64,000 nucleotides of DNA from contig NZ_SMJU01000001.1 in NCBI RefSeq assembly GCF_004348825.1, positions 248,001-312,000 on the forward strand. The letters run 5' to 3'. Both the position numbers and the translations under genes were made by a program. How positions within the stretch are numbered: the first letter of the stretch is position 1; every line of letters begins with the position of its first letter. The notes under the pieces were generated by a model. The model did no database searches. It saw only the letters and a list, made by a program, of their open reading frames with translations, and was not told where the DNA came from. Below are positions 34,254 through 43,885 of this stretch, one piece after another. This DNA is from Arundinibacter roseus. GTDB lineage: Bacteria; Bacteroidota; Bacteroidia; Cytophagales; Spirosomataceae.

Positions 34254-36776
34254 TTATAAAACCGTCACCGACGTAAGTCCGGCAGATTCTTCTCTTTCCT
34301 TTTTCTCCTCCGGAAAAACAAACCGCATCGGATTGGAAACCGTTTCGGGAAGCAGCGCAGCGGCCAAAACCTCGTCAACCGTATCAACGTAGTGAAAGCT
34401 GAGGTCTTTTATATAATCGGCGTGCACCTCTTCTACGTCCTTGCGATTTTTTACACAAAGAATAATCTCTTTCACTCCCGCACGACGGGCCGCCAGAATT
34501 TTCTCTTTAATTCCGCCAACGGGCAGTACCTTTCCGCGCAGCGTTATTTCACCCGTCATGGCAATAAACGGCTTCACGCGACGCTGCGTAAAAATGGAGG
34601 CCATGCTTGTAAGCATCGTAATACCAGCCGAAGGTCCATCTTTGGGCACCGCTCCGGCAGGAACGTGCACGTGCAGATCGTAGTGATTAAAAATGCGGTA
34701 ATCAACTCCCAGCCGCTCGGCATGCGCTTTCAGGTAAGAAAGAGCCGTTATGGCCGATTCTTTCATGACTTCGCCCAATTGACCCGACAGCGTCAAGCCA
34801 CCTTTCCCACGGCTCAGGCTCGTTTCAATAAACAGAATTTCTCCACCAACCGATGTCCAGGCAAGGCCCGTTACAACTCCGGCCAGGTCGTTGTCCTGAT
34901 ATAAATCTTTGTCAAAAATTTCGCCTCCCAGAAATTTCTCAATATGGTTTTCTTTGATAGCCTTGATATATTCCTGATCCATCGCAATGGATTTGGCAAT
35001 TTTTCGCAGAACAGTACCCACTTTCTGTTCCAGGTTTCGGACGCCGGATTCGCGGGTGTAGCCTTCAATAATTTTTTGAAGCGCTTTGTCTTCAATTTTT
35101 ACATCATTTGCTTTCAACCCGTGCTCTTTGCGCTGCTTCGGAACGAGGTATTTCTTGGCTATCTGCAATTTTTCTTCCATCGTGTAGCCCGTCATCTCGA
35201 TAATCTCCATGCGGTCACGCAGGGCGGGATGAATCGTGTCCAGTGCATTGGCCGTAGCTACAAACAGAACTCTTGACAAGTCGTATTCGACTTCCAGATA
35301 ATTATCGGTAAAAGACGAATTTTGTTCAGGATCAAGTACTTCCAGCAAAGCAGAAGCCGGATCGCCGCGGTAGTCAGAGCTTACCTTGTCGATTTCGTCC
35401 AGAATAAAGACCGGGTTTGACGAACCGGCTTTTTTGATATGCTGAATAATTTTTCCGGGCATAGCGCCAATGTAGGTCTTGCGGTGTCCCCGAATTTCGG
35501 CTTCATCGTGTACGCCACCAAGGGCCATCCGGATATACTGCCGATTGAGCGATTTGGCTATTGATTTTCCGAGAGAGGTTTTGCCTACACCGGGAGGGCC
35601 ATACAAGCACAGAATTGGCGCTTTCATGTTGTTTTTGAGCTTCAAAACGGCCAGATATTCCACGATCCGTTCCTTCACTTTTTCGAGGCCAAAGTGATCC
35701 GTATCCAGTATTTTCTGCGCACGAACCAGATCAAAGTTATCCTTTGTGTACTCGCTCCATGGCAAATCGGTCATCATTTCAAGGTAATTGAGCGTGACCG
35801 GGTACTCGGGAGCCATCGGATTGATCCGTTGCAACTTGTTGATTTCTTTATCAAAATGTTGCTGAACGCTTTGGGGCCATTTCTTGCCAAGCGCATTAAT
35901 TCGCAAATCGTCCAGATCACGTTCGGGGCTATCAATGCCCAGTTCGTCATGCAGAACTTTGATTTGCTGACGCAGAAAATAATCCCGCTGCTGTTGGTCA
36001 ATATCAGAGCTCGCTTTGGACTGAATCTCTCGTTTGAGTTCCAGCATTTCAATTTCGCGCATCATGTATTGCAGTAGCAAATTGGCCTGCTTATGACTAT
36101 TGGGTTCTTCCAGCAATTTCTGTTTATCCCCAACTTCCACATTAATATTGGATGAAAGGAAATGAATCAAAAATACCGGGCTTTCGATATTGTCCAGCGC
36201 GATGCGTGCTTCCTGCGGAATCTCGGGATTCAGGCGCATGATGCGGTGGGCGCCGTCGCGAAGCGAATTTAGCAGCGCTTTCGATTCCTTACGATTGGCA
36301 TAGGCAAAGGAGTCATCCATGCCTTCTATCTGCGCCGTGATGTACGGGTCTTCGCGAACGATCGATTTTATTTTGAAACGCTGTCTTCCCTGAACAATAA
36401 TGGTGACGTTTCCATCCGGCAGCGTGATCATTTTCAGAATATGAGCCACGGTACCAACCTTATGCAGGTCTTCGGCGGTAGGGTCCTCCTTGTTTGGGCG
36501 TAACTGCGTAACCGCACCCATAATCCGCTGATTGACATCGGAATTGCGGTAGATTTTCTTTACCAGTCGAATGGCTTTTTGCCTGACAACTGTAACGGGT
36601 ATTACCATTCCCGGAAACAGAACGGTCTGTCGGATTGGCAGAATGGGCAGTTCGTCAGGAAGGTCAAAGGGTTCGTCCACACCTTCCGGTCCACCGAGAG
36701 GTACAATTTCGAGGCTGTCTAGATCAGAATCTGACATTAGTAATCGACTATATAAGTCTGAGTTTTCAAAATTCAT
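34254..36776 (-). CDS. lon: ATP-dependent protease Lon
   Basis: Cytosolic AAA+ serine protease for damaged and regulatory proteins. From the start chosen here (840 residues) the order is: LonN substrate domain ([19 protein letters not shown]), coiled coil, AAA+ with Walker [10 protein letters not shown] (K399) and Walker [11 protein letters not shown], then the Ser-Lys dyad S716 (DGPSAG) and K759 (GGIKEK), 43 residues apart as in E. coli Lon. Possible starts upstream are TTG 36812, ATG 36806 and ATG 36782. I choose ATG 36776 because the likely transcription start near 36810 leaves the earlier ones almost leaderless. A CTGTCA/TGACAG palindrome then falls in the leader. Confidence 0.95.
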   Translation of the reverse strand: MNFENSDLYSRLLMSDSDLDSLEIVPLGGPEGVDEPFDLPDELPILPIRQTVLFPGMVIPVTVVRQKAIRLVKKIYRNSDVNQRIMGAVTQLRPNKEDPTAEDLHKVGTVAHILKMITLPDGNVTIIVQGRQRFKIKSIVREDPYITAQIEGMDDSFAYANRKESKALLNSLRDGAHRIMRLNPEIPQEARIALDNIESPVFLIHFLSSNINVEVGDKQKLLEEPNSHKQANLLLQYMMREIEMLELKREIQSKASSDIDQQQRDYFLRQQIKVLHDELGIDSPERDLDDLRINALGKKWPQSVQQHFDKEINKLQRINPMAPEYPVTLNYLEMMTDLPWSEYTKDNFDLVRAQKILDTDHFGLEKVKERIVEYLAVLKLKNNMKAPILCLYGPPGVGKTSLGKSIAKSLNRQYIRMALGGVHDEAEIRGHRKTYIGAMPGKIIQHIKKAGSSNPVFILDEIDKVSSDYRGDPASALLEVLDPEQNSSFTDNYLEVEYDLSRVLFVATANALDTIHPALRDRMEIIEMTGYTMEEKLQIAKKYLVPKQRKEHGLKANDVKIEDKALQKIIEGYTRESGVRNLEQKVGTVLRKIAKSIAMDQEYIKAIKENHIEKFLGGEIFDKDLYQDNDLAGVVTGLAWTSVGGEILFIETSLSRGKGGLTLSGQLGEVMKESAITALSYLKAHAERLGVDYRIFNHYDLHVHVPAGAVPKDGPSAGITMLTSMASIFTQRRVKPFIAMTGEITLRGKVLPVGGIKEKILAARRAGVKEIILCVKNRKDVEEVHADYIKDLSFHYVDTVDEVLAAALLPETVSNPMRFVFPEEKKEREESAGLTSVTVL

Positions 36777-36783
36777 AGGCATT

Positions 36784-36798
36784 CTGTCAGTTTGACAG
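36784..36798. promoter_or_regulatory. palindrome upstream of lon, possible operator
   Basis: CTGTCA-GTT-TGACAG is a perfect 6-bp inverted repeat with a 3-bp spacer, placed between the candidate -7 element and the chosen lon start. It could bind a dimeric regulator; no binding protein is known from this window. Confidence 0.35.
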
Positions 36799-36816
36799 AT
36801 ATTCATTCCCAAAATA

Positions 36817-36824
36817 CAAAAATA
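36817..36824 (-). promoter_or_regulatory. candidate -7 element for lon
   Basis: TATTTTTG on the minus strand fits TAnnTTTG and would start transcription near 36810. The -33 element is not clear. Confidence 0.4.
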
Positions 36825-36910
36825 TAAACATGTGCGGGGGTTCTATGCAGGTACAATACTTATGCCAGTCTGTACGTGTCAGTTTTTGGCTGTTTCCGAT
36901 TTCGGCTATT

Positions 36911-37426
36911 TTACAAAGCCTGCACAGGCTTACCTTTTTTAAACAAATAAGTTTTTCGCTCGCTTCCCCACTTTGCATTGACCATATTTACCTGATCATC
37001 AAACACTTCCATTAGAAAATCATGCCGCATGACCCAACCCTCCGGATTGCCGGAAAAAGGGACTTCGAGGTAGATCCACGTGGCATCTGCCTCCTGTTCT
37101 TTTCCGATGAACTGAAACGGCTGAATCTGTCGGGCCGGGTTAGCCAAAGCAACATGTTTTTTGAGGTACTGTTCAATGTAAGGGCTATTTTGATCGCCAT
37201 TTTGCAGTAAAAATCGCTTGTTATTATTGGCCAAAGATAGCCCCTTTTCCAAGTCGTCTGTAAAGGTACGAATACTTATTTCCAGCGTTTTTGACTCAGG
37301 ACTGTACCGCAACTGCGTGACACTTACGTGGTACTCATGCCGAAATCTGACGGATGACAGCACGAGAAACAGGCCGAAACAAAGTAGCAACAGAGGTACG
37401 TTTATTCGTTTCCTTAGAAAATTCAT
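36911..37426 (-). CDS. DUF6702 family protein
   Basis: Protein of 171 residues with one N-terminal hydrophobic segment (INVPLLLLCFGLFLVLSS), either a signal peptide or an anchor. A compact beta-rich domain begins RHEYHVSVTQLRYSPESKTLEISIRTFTDDLE, which is the DUF6702 hallmark; the function is unknown. The gene overlaps the rseP stop by one base (TAATG), so the two are translationally coupled. That hints at an envelope role next to the site-2 protease, but this is inference from position. Confidence 0.85.
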   Translation of the reverse strand: MNFLRKRINVPLLLLCFGLFLVLSSVRFRHEYHVSVTQLRYSPESKTLEISIRTFTDDLEKGLSLANNNKRFLLQNGDQNSPYIEQYLKKHVALANPARQIQPFQFIGKEQEADATWIYLEVPFSGNPEGWVMRHDFLMEVFDDQVNMVNAKWGSERKTYLFKKGKPVQAL

Positions 37427-38745
37427 TAGAATACTGCTTTCCAGACATCGTTAAAAATGGCAAAGGCCATGAGCCCCAATAGAAGCACCATTCCGACTTT
37501 CTGCGCATTTTCCAAAAAGCGATCGGAAGGTTTTCTTCCTGAAACAATTTCATACAGGAGGATCACCGAGTGGCCACCATCAAGTGCCGGAATTGGCAGG
37601 GCGTTCATGAAAGCCAATACCATCGACAGCAGGCCGGTCAGGAACCAAAACCGCCCCCAATCCCACACTCCGCCAAACATACGGGCAATCCCGATGGGAC
37701 CGCTAAGCGCTTTGGATGCTGATACTTCGCCTCGGAAAATCTTTCCAAACCCTTTGATATTATTATATACTACTCCAAAAGCGTCTTTTGTACCTACCGC
37801 AGCAGCTTCCGGCAACGAATAACTTACAGTCGTATAGTTCAGTTCGCTTTTGGGATAAAATCCTATGGTACCTTCGGGCGTAATACTAACCGAAAGAGTT
37901 TGGGGTACGTTATTGCGAGTGATTGAGAATGGTACCGTCTTGCCTTGCAATGAATCCAACGCCTCCTGCAATTGGTGAAAAAAGGTAATGGGTATGCCAT
38001 TGACAGCCGTTATGCGATCTCCGGTTTGGAGTCCGGCTTTTACCGCGGGCAGGCCCGGCACAAGTTCTCCAACTGTAAAGGGTTCCGCCGGGCGGATAAA
38101 ATTCCCCCGTTGATCGGGTTCAGAAAGTTTTTCGATAAAGCTATTGGGAATATCAATGTCAACCTCTCCTTCTTCCGCACGTTGGACGGTGTAATAGCTA
38201 TTGCTCCCCAGAAAAACATCAGAACTGACGGCTTCATCAAAATTTGTAAAGCTTTTTCCGTTGACGGCTACAATTTTATCACCCGTTTTGAGGCCAATTT
38301 CCTCGGCTAATTTTCCGGCCACAATCCCGTAGCGGTTCACTTCCTCCCGGGAAAGAAAACGGTCGCCGTTGTTATAGGCAATGACAATGAATATAAAAAC
38401 TCCAACAACAATATTGACAAAAATTCCTCCCAACATCACTACCAATCGTTGCCAGGCGGGCTTGGAGCGAAACTCCCAGGGCTGAGGTTCCTGATTCATT
38501 TGATCGGTGTCCATAGACTCGTCAATCATCCCGGAGATTTTCACAAAACCTCCGAGCGGAATAGCGCCAAGGCCATATTCTGTTTCACCTTTTTGAATAC
38601 TCCATATTTTGGGAGGGAAACCAATAAAGTACTTTTCGACCCGCATGCCAAACATTTTGGCGGCGACGAGGTGACCCAACTCGTGCAATCCAACTAAAAT
38701 AGACAAGCCCAAAATGAGCTGTCCGGCCATTATCAAAATTTCCAT
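37426..38745 (-). CDS. rseP: RIP metalloprotease RseP (site-2 protease)
   Basis: Inner-membrane zinc protease of 439 residues that cuts membrane-bound anti-sigma factors or remnant signal peptides. The M50 site is HELGH (H21, E22, H25) in the first helix, and the later membrane motif is PIPALDGGHSV. Two PDZ domains lie between (about 125-200 and 205-290; GLKTGDKIVAVNGKS and GLQTGDRITAVNGIP). Length and layout fit Bacteroidota RseP. dxr, a frequent upstream partner, is not here; a flavin monooxygenase precedes it. Confidence 0.95.
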   Translation of the reverse strand: MEILIMAGQLILGLSILVGLHELGHLVAAKMFGMRVEKYFIGFPPKIWSIQKGETEYGLGAIPLGGFVKISGMIDESMDTDQMNQEPQPWEFRSKPAWQRLVVMLGGIFVNIVVGVFIFIVIAYNNGDRFLSREEVNRYGIVAGKLAEEIGLKTGDKIVAVNGKSFTNFDEAVSSDVFLGSNSYYTVQRAEEGEVDIDIPNSFIEKLSEPDQRGNFIRPAEPFTVGELVPGLPAVKAGLQTGDRITAVNGIPITFFHQLQEALDSLQGKTVPFSITRNNVPQTLSVSITPEGTIGFYPKSELNYTTVSYSLPEAAAVGTKDAFGVVYNNIKGFGKIFRGEVSASKALSGPIGIARMFGGVWDWGRFWFLTGLLSMVLAFMNALPIPALDGGHSVILLYEIVSGRKPSDRFLENAQKVGMVLLLGLMAFAIFNDVWKAVF

Positions 38746-38840
38746 GTAAGCTGTTATTGTAATTAAATGGGGGGTAATTTCACGAAATAATCCTTTTTCC
38801 TAACAAAAATTTAAACCGTAAAGTTACGCAAAAGGTGGTT

Positions 38841-40148
38841 CTATACCCTCATCTTTTTCATCTCGCGTTCAATACCGGCCTTGTAGGGGTAAAAGTCCAC
38901 TTGTAACGTATGCCGGGGCGAAGGATTGTAGCGCTTCTGCACTTTTTTGGCATCCTGACTTATCTCCTGCTGCATCTGCTCCCGAGTGGGCAGGCGGCAT
39001 TCACCCGAAATGAGCCGGGCAATCCATATTGCCTGCACTTCGGCCAAAGGCATAATGGCGCCTAAGGGCTGGATCAATCCCTGAAAAAACAGATTGGGGT
39101 AGTTGGGATGGACCACTTTCTTATACAACCGGATGTCGTTTTCTTCGCTATTAGTAAAAATAGGTTCTTTCAAAAAAGGAAACGAGATTTTATAACCTGT
39201 TGCATACACAATCTGATCATACGCTGCATGCGAACCGTCTTCAAAATACACTTCTTTTTCCTGAAATGCTTTGATGTTTGGCTTAAATTCTATGAGCCCC
39301 CGGCCGGCAAGCGTCAGTAAATCCTGTGAGAGCGTCGGATGTTCGCTCAGAATCGGTCGTTGTGGTGTAGGCACACCGTAGGCCTCCTGATTGCCCCGGG
39401 CAAGAAATAGGGTAGTTTTGAGCAGTAGCCGCTGCATGAACAGTGGCAAACGAGCCGTCAGGGGATTGGCAAGGCTGTCCAGCGGTTTACCCATGATCCA
39501 GTTGGGGACAATATATGCGCCACTCCGGCTACTGATTGTCACACGGCCCTTATGCAGCCGGGCGACCTCGCAGGCGATATCCACGGCTGAGTTTCCAATA
39601 CCTACTAGTAGGAGGTCCTTCCCCTGAATTTGCTCCGGCACGCGGTAATGATGCGAATGAAGTACATCGCCGGTAAATAATCCCGGGAAGGGCGGATCCG
39701 GATACCGGGGGTTCCAGTGGTGGCCATTTGCTACAATTACGTAGTCGTACAGGTACTGATCACCCTGATCGGTACGAACAAGCCACCGTCCATCGGGCTG
39801 ATGCAACAGCTCTTCCACAGAAGTTTGGAAACGAATCAGTTTTCGCAGCCCAAAATGATCGACGTAGTTGTCGAAGTACTGAATGATTTGTGAGTGATGC
39901 GGAAACATCGGCAATCCTCGGGGTAGCGGGTAATCGCTATATCCCATGATGTCCCGATTGGTGTTGATGTGTAAGGAATTATAGGCCGATGACCGTCCGT
40001 TATCGTTGTTATAGCGCCAGTTTCCTCCAATTTGTGATCCTTTTTCAAAGCAATCAAAGGAAATCCCGTATTCTTTCAGCGTTTTGGCTGCTGAAATACC
40101 CGACGCCCCGGCTCCTACTATGCATACTTTTTTTTCTTCATGTTCCAT
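38841..40148 (-). CDS. flavin-containing monooxygenase
   Basis: FAD- and NADPH-dependent oxygenase of 435 residues. The FAD loop is VGAGASG (11-17), the FMO fingerprint is FTGDVLHSHHY, and the NADPH loop is VGIGNSAVD. The DEIVYATGYK-like segment YDQIVYATGYK is also present. Substrates of this class are soft nucleophiles such as amines and sulfides, or ketones in Baeyer-Villiger relatives; none can be singled out. An SGNH hydrolase gene lies 54 bp upstream on the same strand, so they may be co-transcribed. Confidence 0.92.
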   Translation of the reverse strand: MEHEEKKVCIVGAGASGISAAKTLKEYGISFDCFEKGSQIGGNWRYNNDNGRSSAYNSLHINTNRDIMGYSDYPLPRGLPMFPHHSQIIQYFDNYVDHFGLRKLIRFQTSVEELLHQPDGRWLVRTDQGDQYLYDYVIVANGHHWNPRYPDPPFPGLFTGDVLHSHHYRVPEQIQGKDLLLVGIGNSAVDIACEVARLHKGRVTISSRSGAYIVPNWIMGKPLDSLANPLTARLPLFMQRLLLKTTLFLARGNQEAYGVPTPQRPILSEHPTLSQDLLTLAGRGLIEFKPNIKAFQEKEVYFEDGSHAAYDQIVYATGYKISFPFLKEPIFTNSEENDIRLYKKVVHPNYPNLFFQGLIQPLGAIMPLAEVQAIWIARLISGECRLPTREQMQQEISQDAKKVQKRYNPSPRHTLQVDFYPYKAGIEREMKKMRV

Positions 40149-40202
40149 TGTGTTCTTTCGTAAGAGGGGGAATTCTATTTCTTTCTTGCCGTACTTTCTG
40201 CG

Positions 40203-41105
40203 TTACAAGCTGGAAGTTTGGCTGTTGGCCTCCTCGGTTTCAAAAACCGGCTGAGATTCTCCGGTCAAAAATCGTTCCACTTCTGTGGCAACAATCGCCG
40301 CTCCTCGGGTGGTAAAGTGGAGATTATCGTGTGTGAGGTCGTTGCCATGTATCTGAGCAATGCTGTTCCAACTTTGGCCGAGCAAGTAATGCCTGACCAT
40401 CGAAATACTAATCAACGACCTTGTCTTGTGAAAACCATGCCTGATAGTTTTGGGATTTTGTAACAAAAATGCTTTCATCACCTCCCGGACGGGCAGGTAA
40501 GTCAAGCCCTTTTCCCTCGCCAGTATTTTAACAAAATGGCTGTACCGATCAGCTAATTGATTGGCGGCGCAGGAACTATCTTCGCTCATGACCGGAATGG
40601 ACAACAGCGCAATTTTAGCCGAAGTTTCGGTCATGAGCCGCTCCACTATTTGTTCATAATTCGCTTTAAAAGTGTCAATAGAAGGCCGTGTACCGGGACT
40701 CAGCCGACCGATTTTATAGTAGGTCTGCAAGTTGGCAGAATCGAGTATTGCATTGATATCGTTGGTGCCGATCAACAAGGTAATGTACTTTGGTTGCAGG
40801 CGAATAACCACTTCAAGGCGATTCAGAACAGTGTAGGTCAGGTCGCAGTTTCTGCCGGCATTATAAAAAAAATGAGACTTTCCCAGCCACCCTTCGAGCA
40901 AGGGCACATAGCTTTCACCCATGTTGCCATGCGTGAGGCTGTCGCCTACACATACTACAATGGTCTTGTGGGATGCCTGTGCCAGGGTGGAAGCATTTTT
41001 TCGGGGATAGTTTTTAGGATAATGATAGACCACCCTTGCCCTCAGCTTCCAATAAAAATAGAGTACAATCAGTATGAAAATACTGATCAGTATAAAACGC
41101 AACAT
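40203..41105 (-). CDS. membrane-anchored SGNH/GDSL hydrolase
   Basis: Esterase-type hydrolase of 300 residues. I take the ATG at 41105, directly before a membrane anchor (FILISIFILIVLYFYW); an ATG 16 codons upstream adds a polar tail. SGNH blocks are VGDSLTHGN (Ser), AGRNCD (Gly/Asn region), LIGTNDIN (Asn) and DNLHFTTRG (Asp-His). The catalytic domain should face the periplasm. Substrate is unknown; lipid or acetylated sugar esters are usual for the fold. Confidence 0.88.
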   Translation of the reverse strand: MLRFILISIFILIVLYFYWKLRARVVYHYPKNYPRKNASTLAQASHKTIVVCVGDSLTHGNMGESYVPLLEGWLGKSHFFYNAGRNCDLTYTVLNRLEVVIRLQPKYITLLIGTNDINAILDSANLQTYYKIGRLSPGTRPSIDTFKANYEQIVERLMTETSAKIALLSIPVMSEDSSCAANQLADRYSHFVKILAREKGLTYLPVREVMKAFLLQNPKTIRHGFHKTRSLISISMVRHYLLGQSWNSIAQIHGNDLTHDNLHFTTRGAAIVATEVERFLTGESQPVFETEEANSQTSSL

Positions 41106-41311
41106 GTATTTACTGTCAATTAACGTTGATTCTGTAAAAAGAAAAATTTGCACTGCTTTACCGTTTCATGAGGTGTATACATGCATCATCTATTTGCTAA
41201 TGTACTCACAATCAAGCGCAGCTTGGGTACCGTATACAAAATATACGTTATAGACTTCATGTATGGTTTAAAAAAGCAGGAAAAGTTTGAAGGGGCAGGA
41301 TTTTTTATACA

Positions 41312-41344
41312 AAAAAAACCGGAGACAAGAGGCCTCCGGCTTTT
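41312..41344 (-). terminator. terminator after the small lipoprotein gene
   Basis: Read on the minus strand, CCGGAG pairs with CTCCGG and is followed by eight Ts. It lies about 50 bp past the stop at 41396. Confidence 0.8.
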
Positions 41345-41395
41345 CGACAATCTGACACCAATTTTAAGAATCAGGGGTTCCTTTGGACCCTATAA

Positions 41396-41944
41396 TTATT
41401 TTCGGCTAACCCATTCGTGGATGCCTGTATCGTAGACCAGCGTTGCATCCGGCCATTCGATATAATGTTTCATTTCGAGTAAATGTTCGACGTTTCCTTT
41501 GGCGATCATTTCTTTGAATATATACTTTCCTCGTTCCTGAATAACCGTCTTTTCTTTAAAATGAGGCGTACACCACATTTCTTCAAACCCGGTAGGCATC
41601 AAAGAACCGGGCTTCAATCGAAACCGTCCGCCTACCCCTCTTTGGTAGAGATTTCCTCCGCCAACGGGCCGGCTTACAAAGAAATAGTGGGTAGAATCCG
41701 GAGTTATGTAATAATTTTCGATGGTATACTTCGTGGCCTGATTTTGGTAAAACGCTCTGAATTTTTCATCAAAGCGGGTTTCGTTGGTAGCTCCGGGTGC
41801 ATAGGCATGCATGTAGGTTACCATATTTGTCAATAAAGTATCTGCATCCTGGCCGGAAAAATAGGCCGAAACTTTATCGTCAGAAGCCCCACAGCCGGTG
41901 AGCCATGCGGCCAGTATAAAGAAAAAAAATATTTTGAATTTCAT
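41396..41944 (-). CDS. small lipoprotein of unknown function
   Basis: Predicted lipoprotein of 182 residues. The ATG at 41944 is chosen because it begins a lipoprotein signal (KIFFFFILAAWLTGC) and follows directly after a terminator at 41979-42011; the longer open frame upstream crosses that terminator. The mature part is mixed alpha/beta with TRFDEKFRAFYQNQATKY, HYFFVSRPVGG and HYIEWPDATLVYDTG. I recognise no family. It has its own terminator, so it is probably transcribed alone. Confidence 0.75.
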   Translation of the reverse strand: MKFKIFFFFILAAWLTGCGASDDKVSAYFSGQDADTLLTNMVTYMHAYAPGATNETRFDEKFRAFYQNQATKYTIENYYITPDSTHYFFVSRPVGGGNLYQRGVGGRFRLKPGSLMPTGFEEMWCTPHFKEKTVIQERGKYIFKEMIAKGNVEHLLEMKHYIEWPDATLVYDTGIHEWVSRK

Positions 41945-41978
41945 GAATAAAGGTGTCGGTGCACTGGAATTAAAATGT

Positions 41979-42011
41979 AGAAAAGAACCCGAAGGTTTCG
42001 GGTTCTTTTCT
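41979..42011 (-). terminator. terminator after the TonB receptor/lipoprotein unit
   Basis: Perfect 15-bp stem (41979-41993 with 41997-42011) with GGT as loop. On the minus strand the 3' arm ends in TTCTTTTCT, 19 bp past the gene stop. Confidence 0.85.
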
Positions 42012-42029
42012 GTGAATGGCATTGGTATT

Positions 42030-43775
42030 TTAACGGTACGTTTGTGCCTGTGGGTTAAACTCAGCCCATCCGCTCGTCCAGTCGGTATCTTTGAAAGCTC
42101 CGATGTAATCAACGGCCTGGAAGAAAGCACCGGAAGGCGCTGCTCCACCTTTGGTCAAAGATTCCGCTGCGGCTGCGTCTACCAGGAAGTTAGGACTGTT
42201 GGTAAAAATGGCAGGATTCAGTCCAAGTGTTTTATAATCAGCTACAATCTTATTTCCTGGCTGAGCTATAAACCACTCAGACGGCTTTTGTGTACCGATT
42301 GTAATAGGCGCTGCCGGACTTGCGGTGTTTACGTCACGAACGGCAAAACCATTGGGGACACCTGCTCCGGCACCGAAGTTGTTGGAGCCCCAACCTACTA
42401 CACCTGCCACAACCACGCGGTTCAGTACGAGCTCACCATTCGCAGCATGTGTTTGCGTAGAGCCACCGTCAATATAGATTCCATTGGGGTAACCAACTAC
42501 CACGGTATTGTAAATTTTCAGTTTATTTGAGCGACGCAGGTGCATACCATTCTGGTAGTTATTGCTGATCTGAGTCGTAGGGTCAACTTTGGGTCCGATA
42601 ATCGATACATTGGAAAACGTACCCGAAGTATAAGGCTCTACCAATAATCCTTGTCCGTTATTGTCTACTTCAAAGCCATTGGATCCTGACTGATCTGCCA
42701 GAAGATTTCCACGAACTGCTACTGCAAACTGAACATTTCCAGAATAGCCAAAATCAACGTCAAAACAGTCATCCCAACCTTTCCAGGCTACGAGGTACTT
42801 TCCGTCAACATTTCCACCAAACCACTCAAATGAGTCATCGTTTCCAAAAGAAGCCTGCAGGTATTCCATCTTGGTTCCTTTTCCTACCGAGCCAAATGTA
42901 AATGAGTTTACTTCCTGATTTGGGTTAATCGGTACACCAGCATATTCAACACGTACATATTTCAGAGATCCTGAGTTATCGTTGTCATCCGTACCACCGC
43001 TAAATCCGCCGTATCCGCCTTCCAGCTGAAACACGCCATTGGGCTGGTTGTTGCGAGCTTTTCCACAAATTACCAGTCCACCCCAATCGCCGGGCTCACG
43101 CTCACCAGGAGCACGCTCAGACGTCATAATAATAGGTTCTTCGAGAGTTCCTTCGGCAACAATCCGGCTACCGCGCTGTACGATCAGTGTTCCTTTGCTG
43201 GCACGATCGCCGATGATAATTGTGCCGGGCTGAATAGTAAGTACGCCTGTTTTGGTAGGTTGACCATCAATCGTAGGATCTTCGCCTACACGTACGTAGC
43301 CAATCAGCTTATAGATTTTATCTTTGGTCCAGGTTACGTTACCTTCCAGCACACCGGTAACGTCTACTATTTGTTTAGCCGGAACAGCCGAAATCGTTAC
43401 GATTTGGGTCGCAAGTGTAGAAGCCTGATTCTGAGAATCTGTTGCCTGGAATGTAAAGGTAACGGTACTCCCCACGGGCAGATTTTCGATGACGTAATCT
43501 TTAGTATAGCTATCGGTGGTGGTTCCGGCGGGATAGGTTTTAGAATCCCAGGCCTGACCATTTTTCAGTACTGTCATAGACTGAATTCCTTCCGGGGCAT
43601 TGACAGTAGCTGTAATCTGCACGGTTGCTCCTACGGTTCCCTGTGCGGCAGTTCCTGCCGTAATAGTCGGAGCCGGGCCTATTTCCTCATCTTCCTTACA
43701 GGAGTTAAGTACGAACAGAAACGACAGGGCCGTCATGACCAGGAGTCGGGCATTGATGTGTGTTAAAAACTTCAT
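42030..43775 (-). CDS. beta-helix lipoprotein paired with a TonB receptor
   Basis: Surface or periplasmic lipoprotein of 581 residues (lipobox LNSC, C26). An Ig/PKD-like domain (about 35-130) leads into a long right-handed beta-helix-like region with GVLTIQPGTIIIGDRASKG, GDWGGLVICGKA, NDDSFEWFGGNVD and NSGSLKYVRVEYAG. The product type is common in Bacteroidota directly after short TonB receptors and has often been mislabelled as a multidrug transporter; it has no membrane helices. The receptor gene lies 110 bp upstream on the same strand. The cargo of the pair is unknown. Confidence 0.85.
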   Translation of the reverse strand: MKFLTHINARLLVMTALSFLFVLNSCKEDEEIGPAPTITAGTAAQGTVGATVQITATVNAPEGIQSMTVLKNGQAWDSKTYPAGTTTDSYTKDYVIENLPVGSTVTFTFQATDSQNQASTLATQIVTISAVPAKQIVDVTGVLEGNVTWTKDKIYKLIGYVRVGEDPTIDGQPTKTGVLTIQPGTIIIGDRASKGTLIVQRGSRIVAEGTLEEPIIMTSERAPGEREPGDWGGLVICGKARNNQPNGVFQLEGGYGGFSGGTDDNDNSGSLKYVRVEYAGVPINPNQEVNSFTFGSVGKGTKMEYLQASFGNDDSFEWFGGNVDGKYLVAWKGWDDCFDVDFGYSGNVQFAVAVRGNLLADQSGSNGFEVDNNGQGLLVEPYTSGTFSNVSIIGPKVDPTTQISNNYQNGMHLRRSNKLKIYNTVVVGYPNGIYIDGGSTQTHAANGELVLNRVVVAGVVGWGSNNFGAGAGVPNGFAVRDVNTASPAAPITIGTQKPSEWFIAQPGNKIVADYKTLGLNPAIFTNSPNFLVDAAAAESLTKGGAAPSGAFFQAVDYIGAFKDTDWTSGWAEFNPQAQTYR

Positions 43776-43885
43776 GGGTTTTACTGTTAAGTTAAATTAC
43801 AATCTGACGTATATTAATTTACATGGACTATGTACACAAGAAAATTCAACCCCTCATCGACCGCCAGGCCACCCGACTACCGGGC

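Noticed and set aside
42030-43775. Multidrug transporter
   Set aside because: Proteins of this type are sometimes labelled so, but it has a lipobox, no membrane helices and a beta-helix-like repeat.
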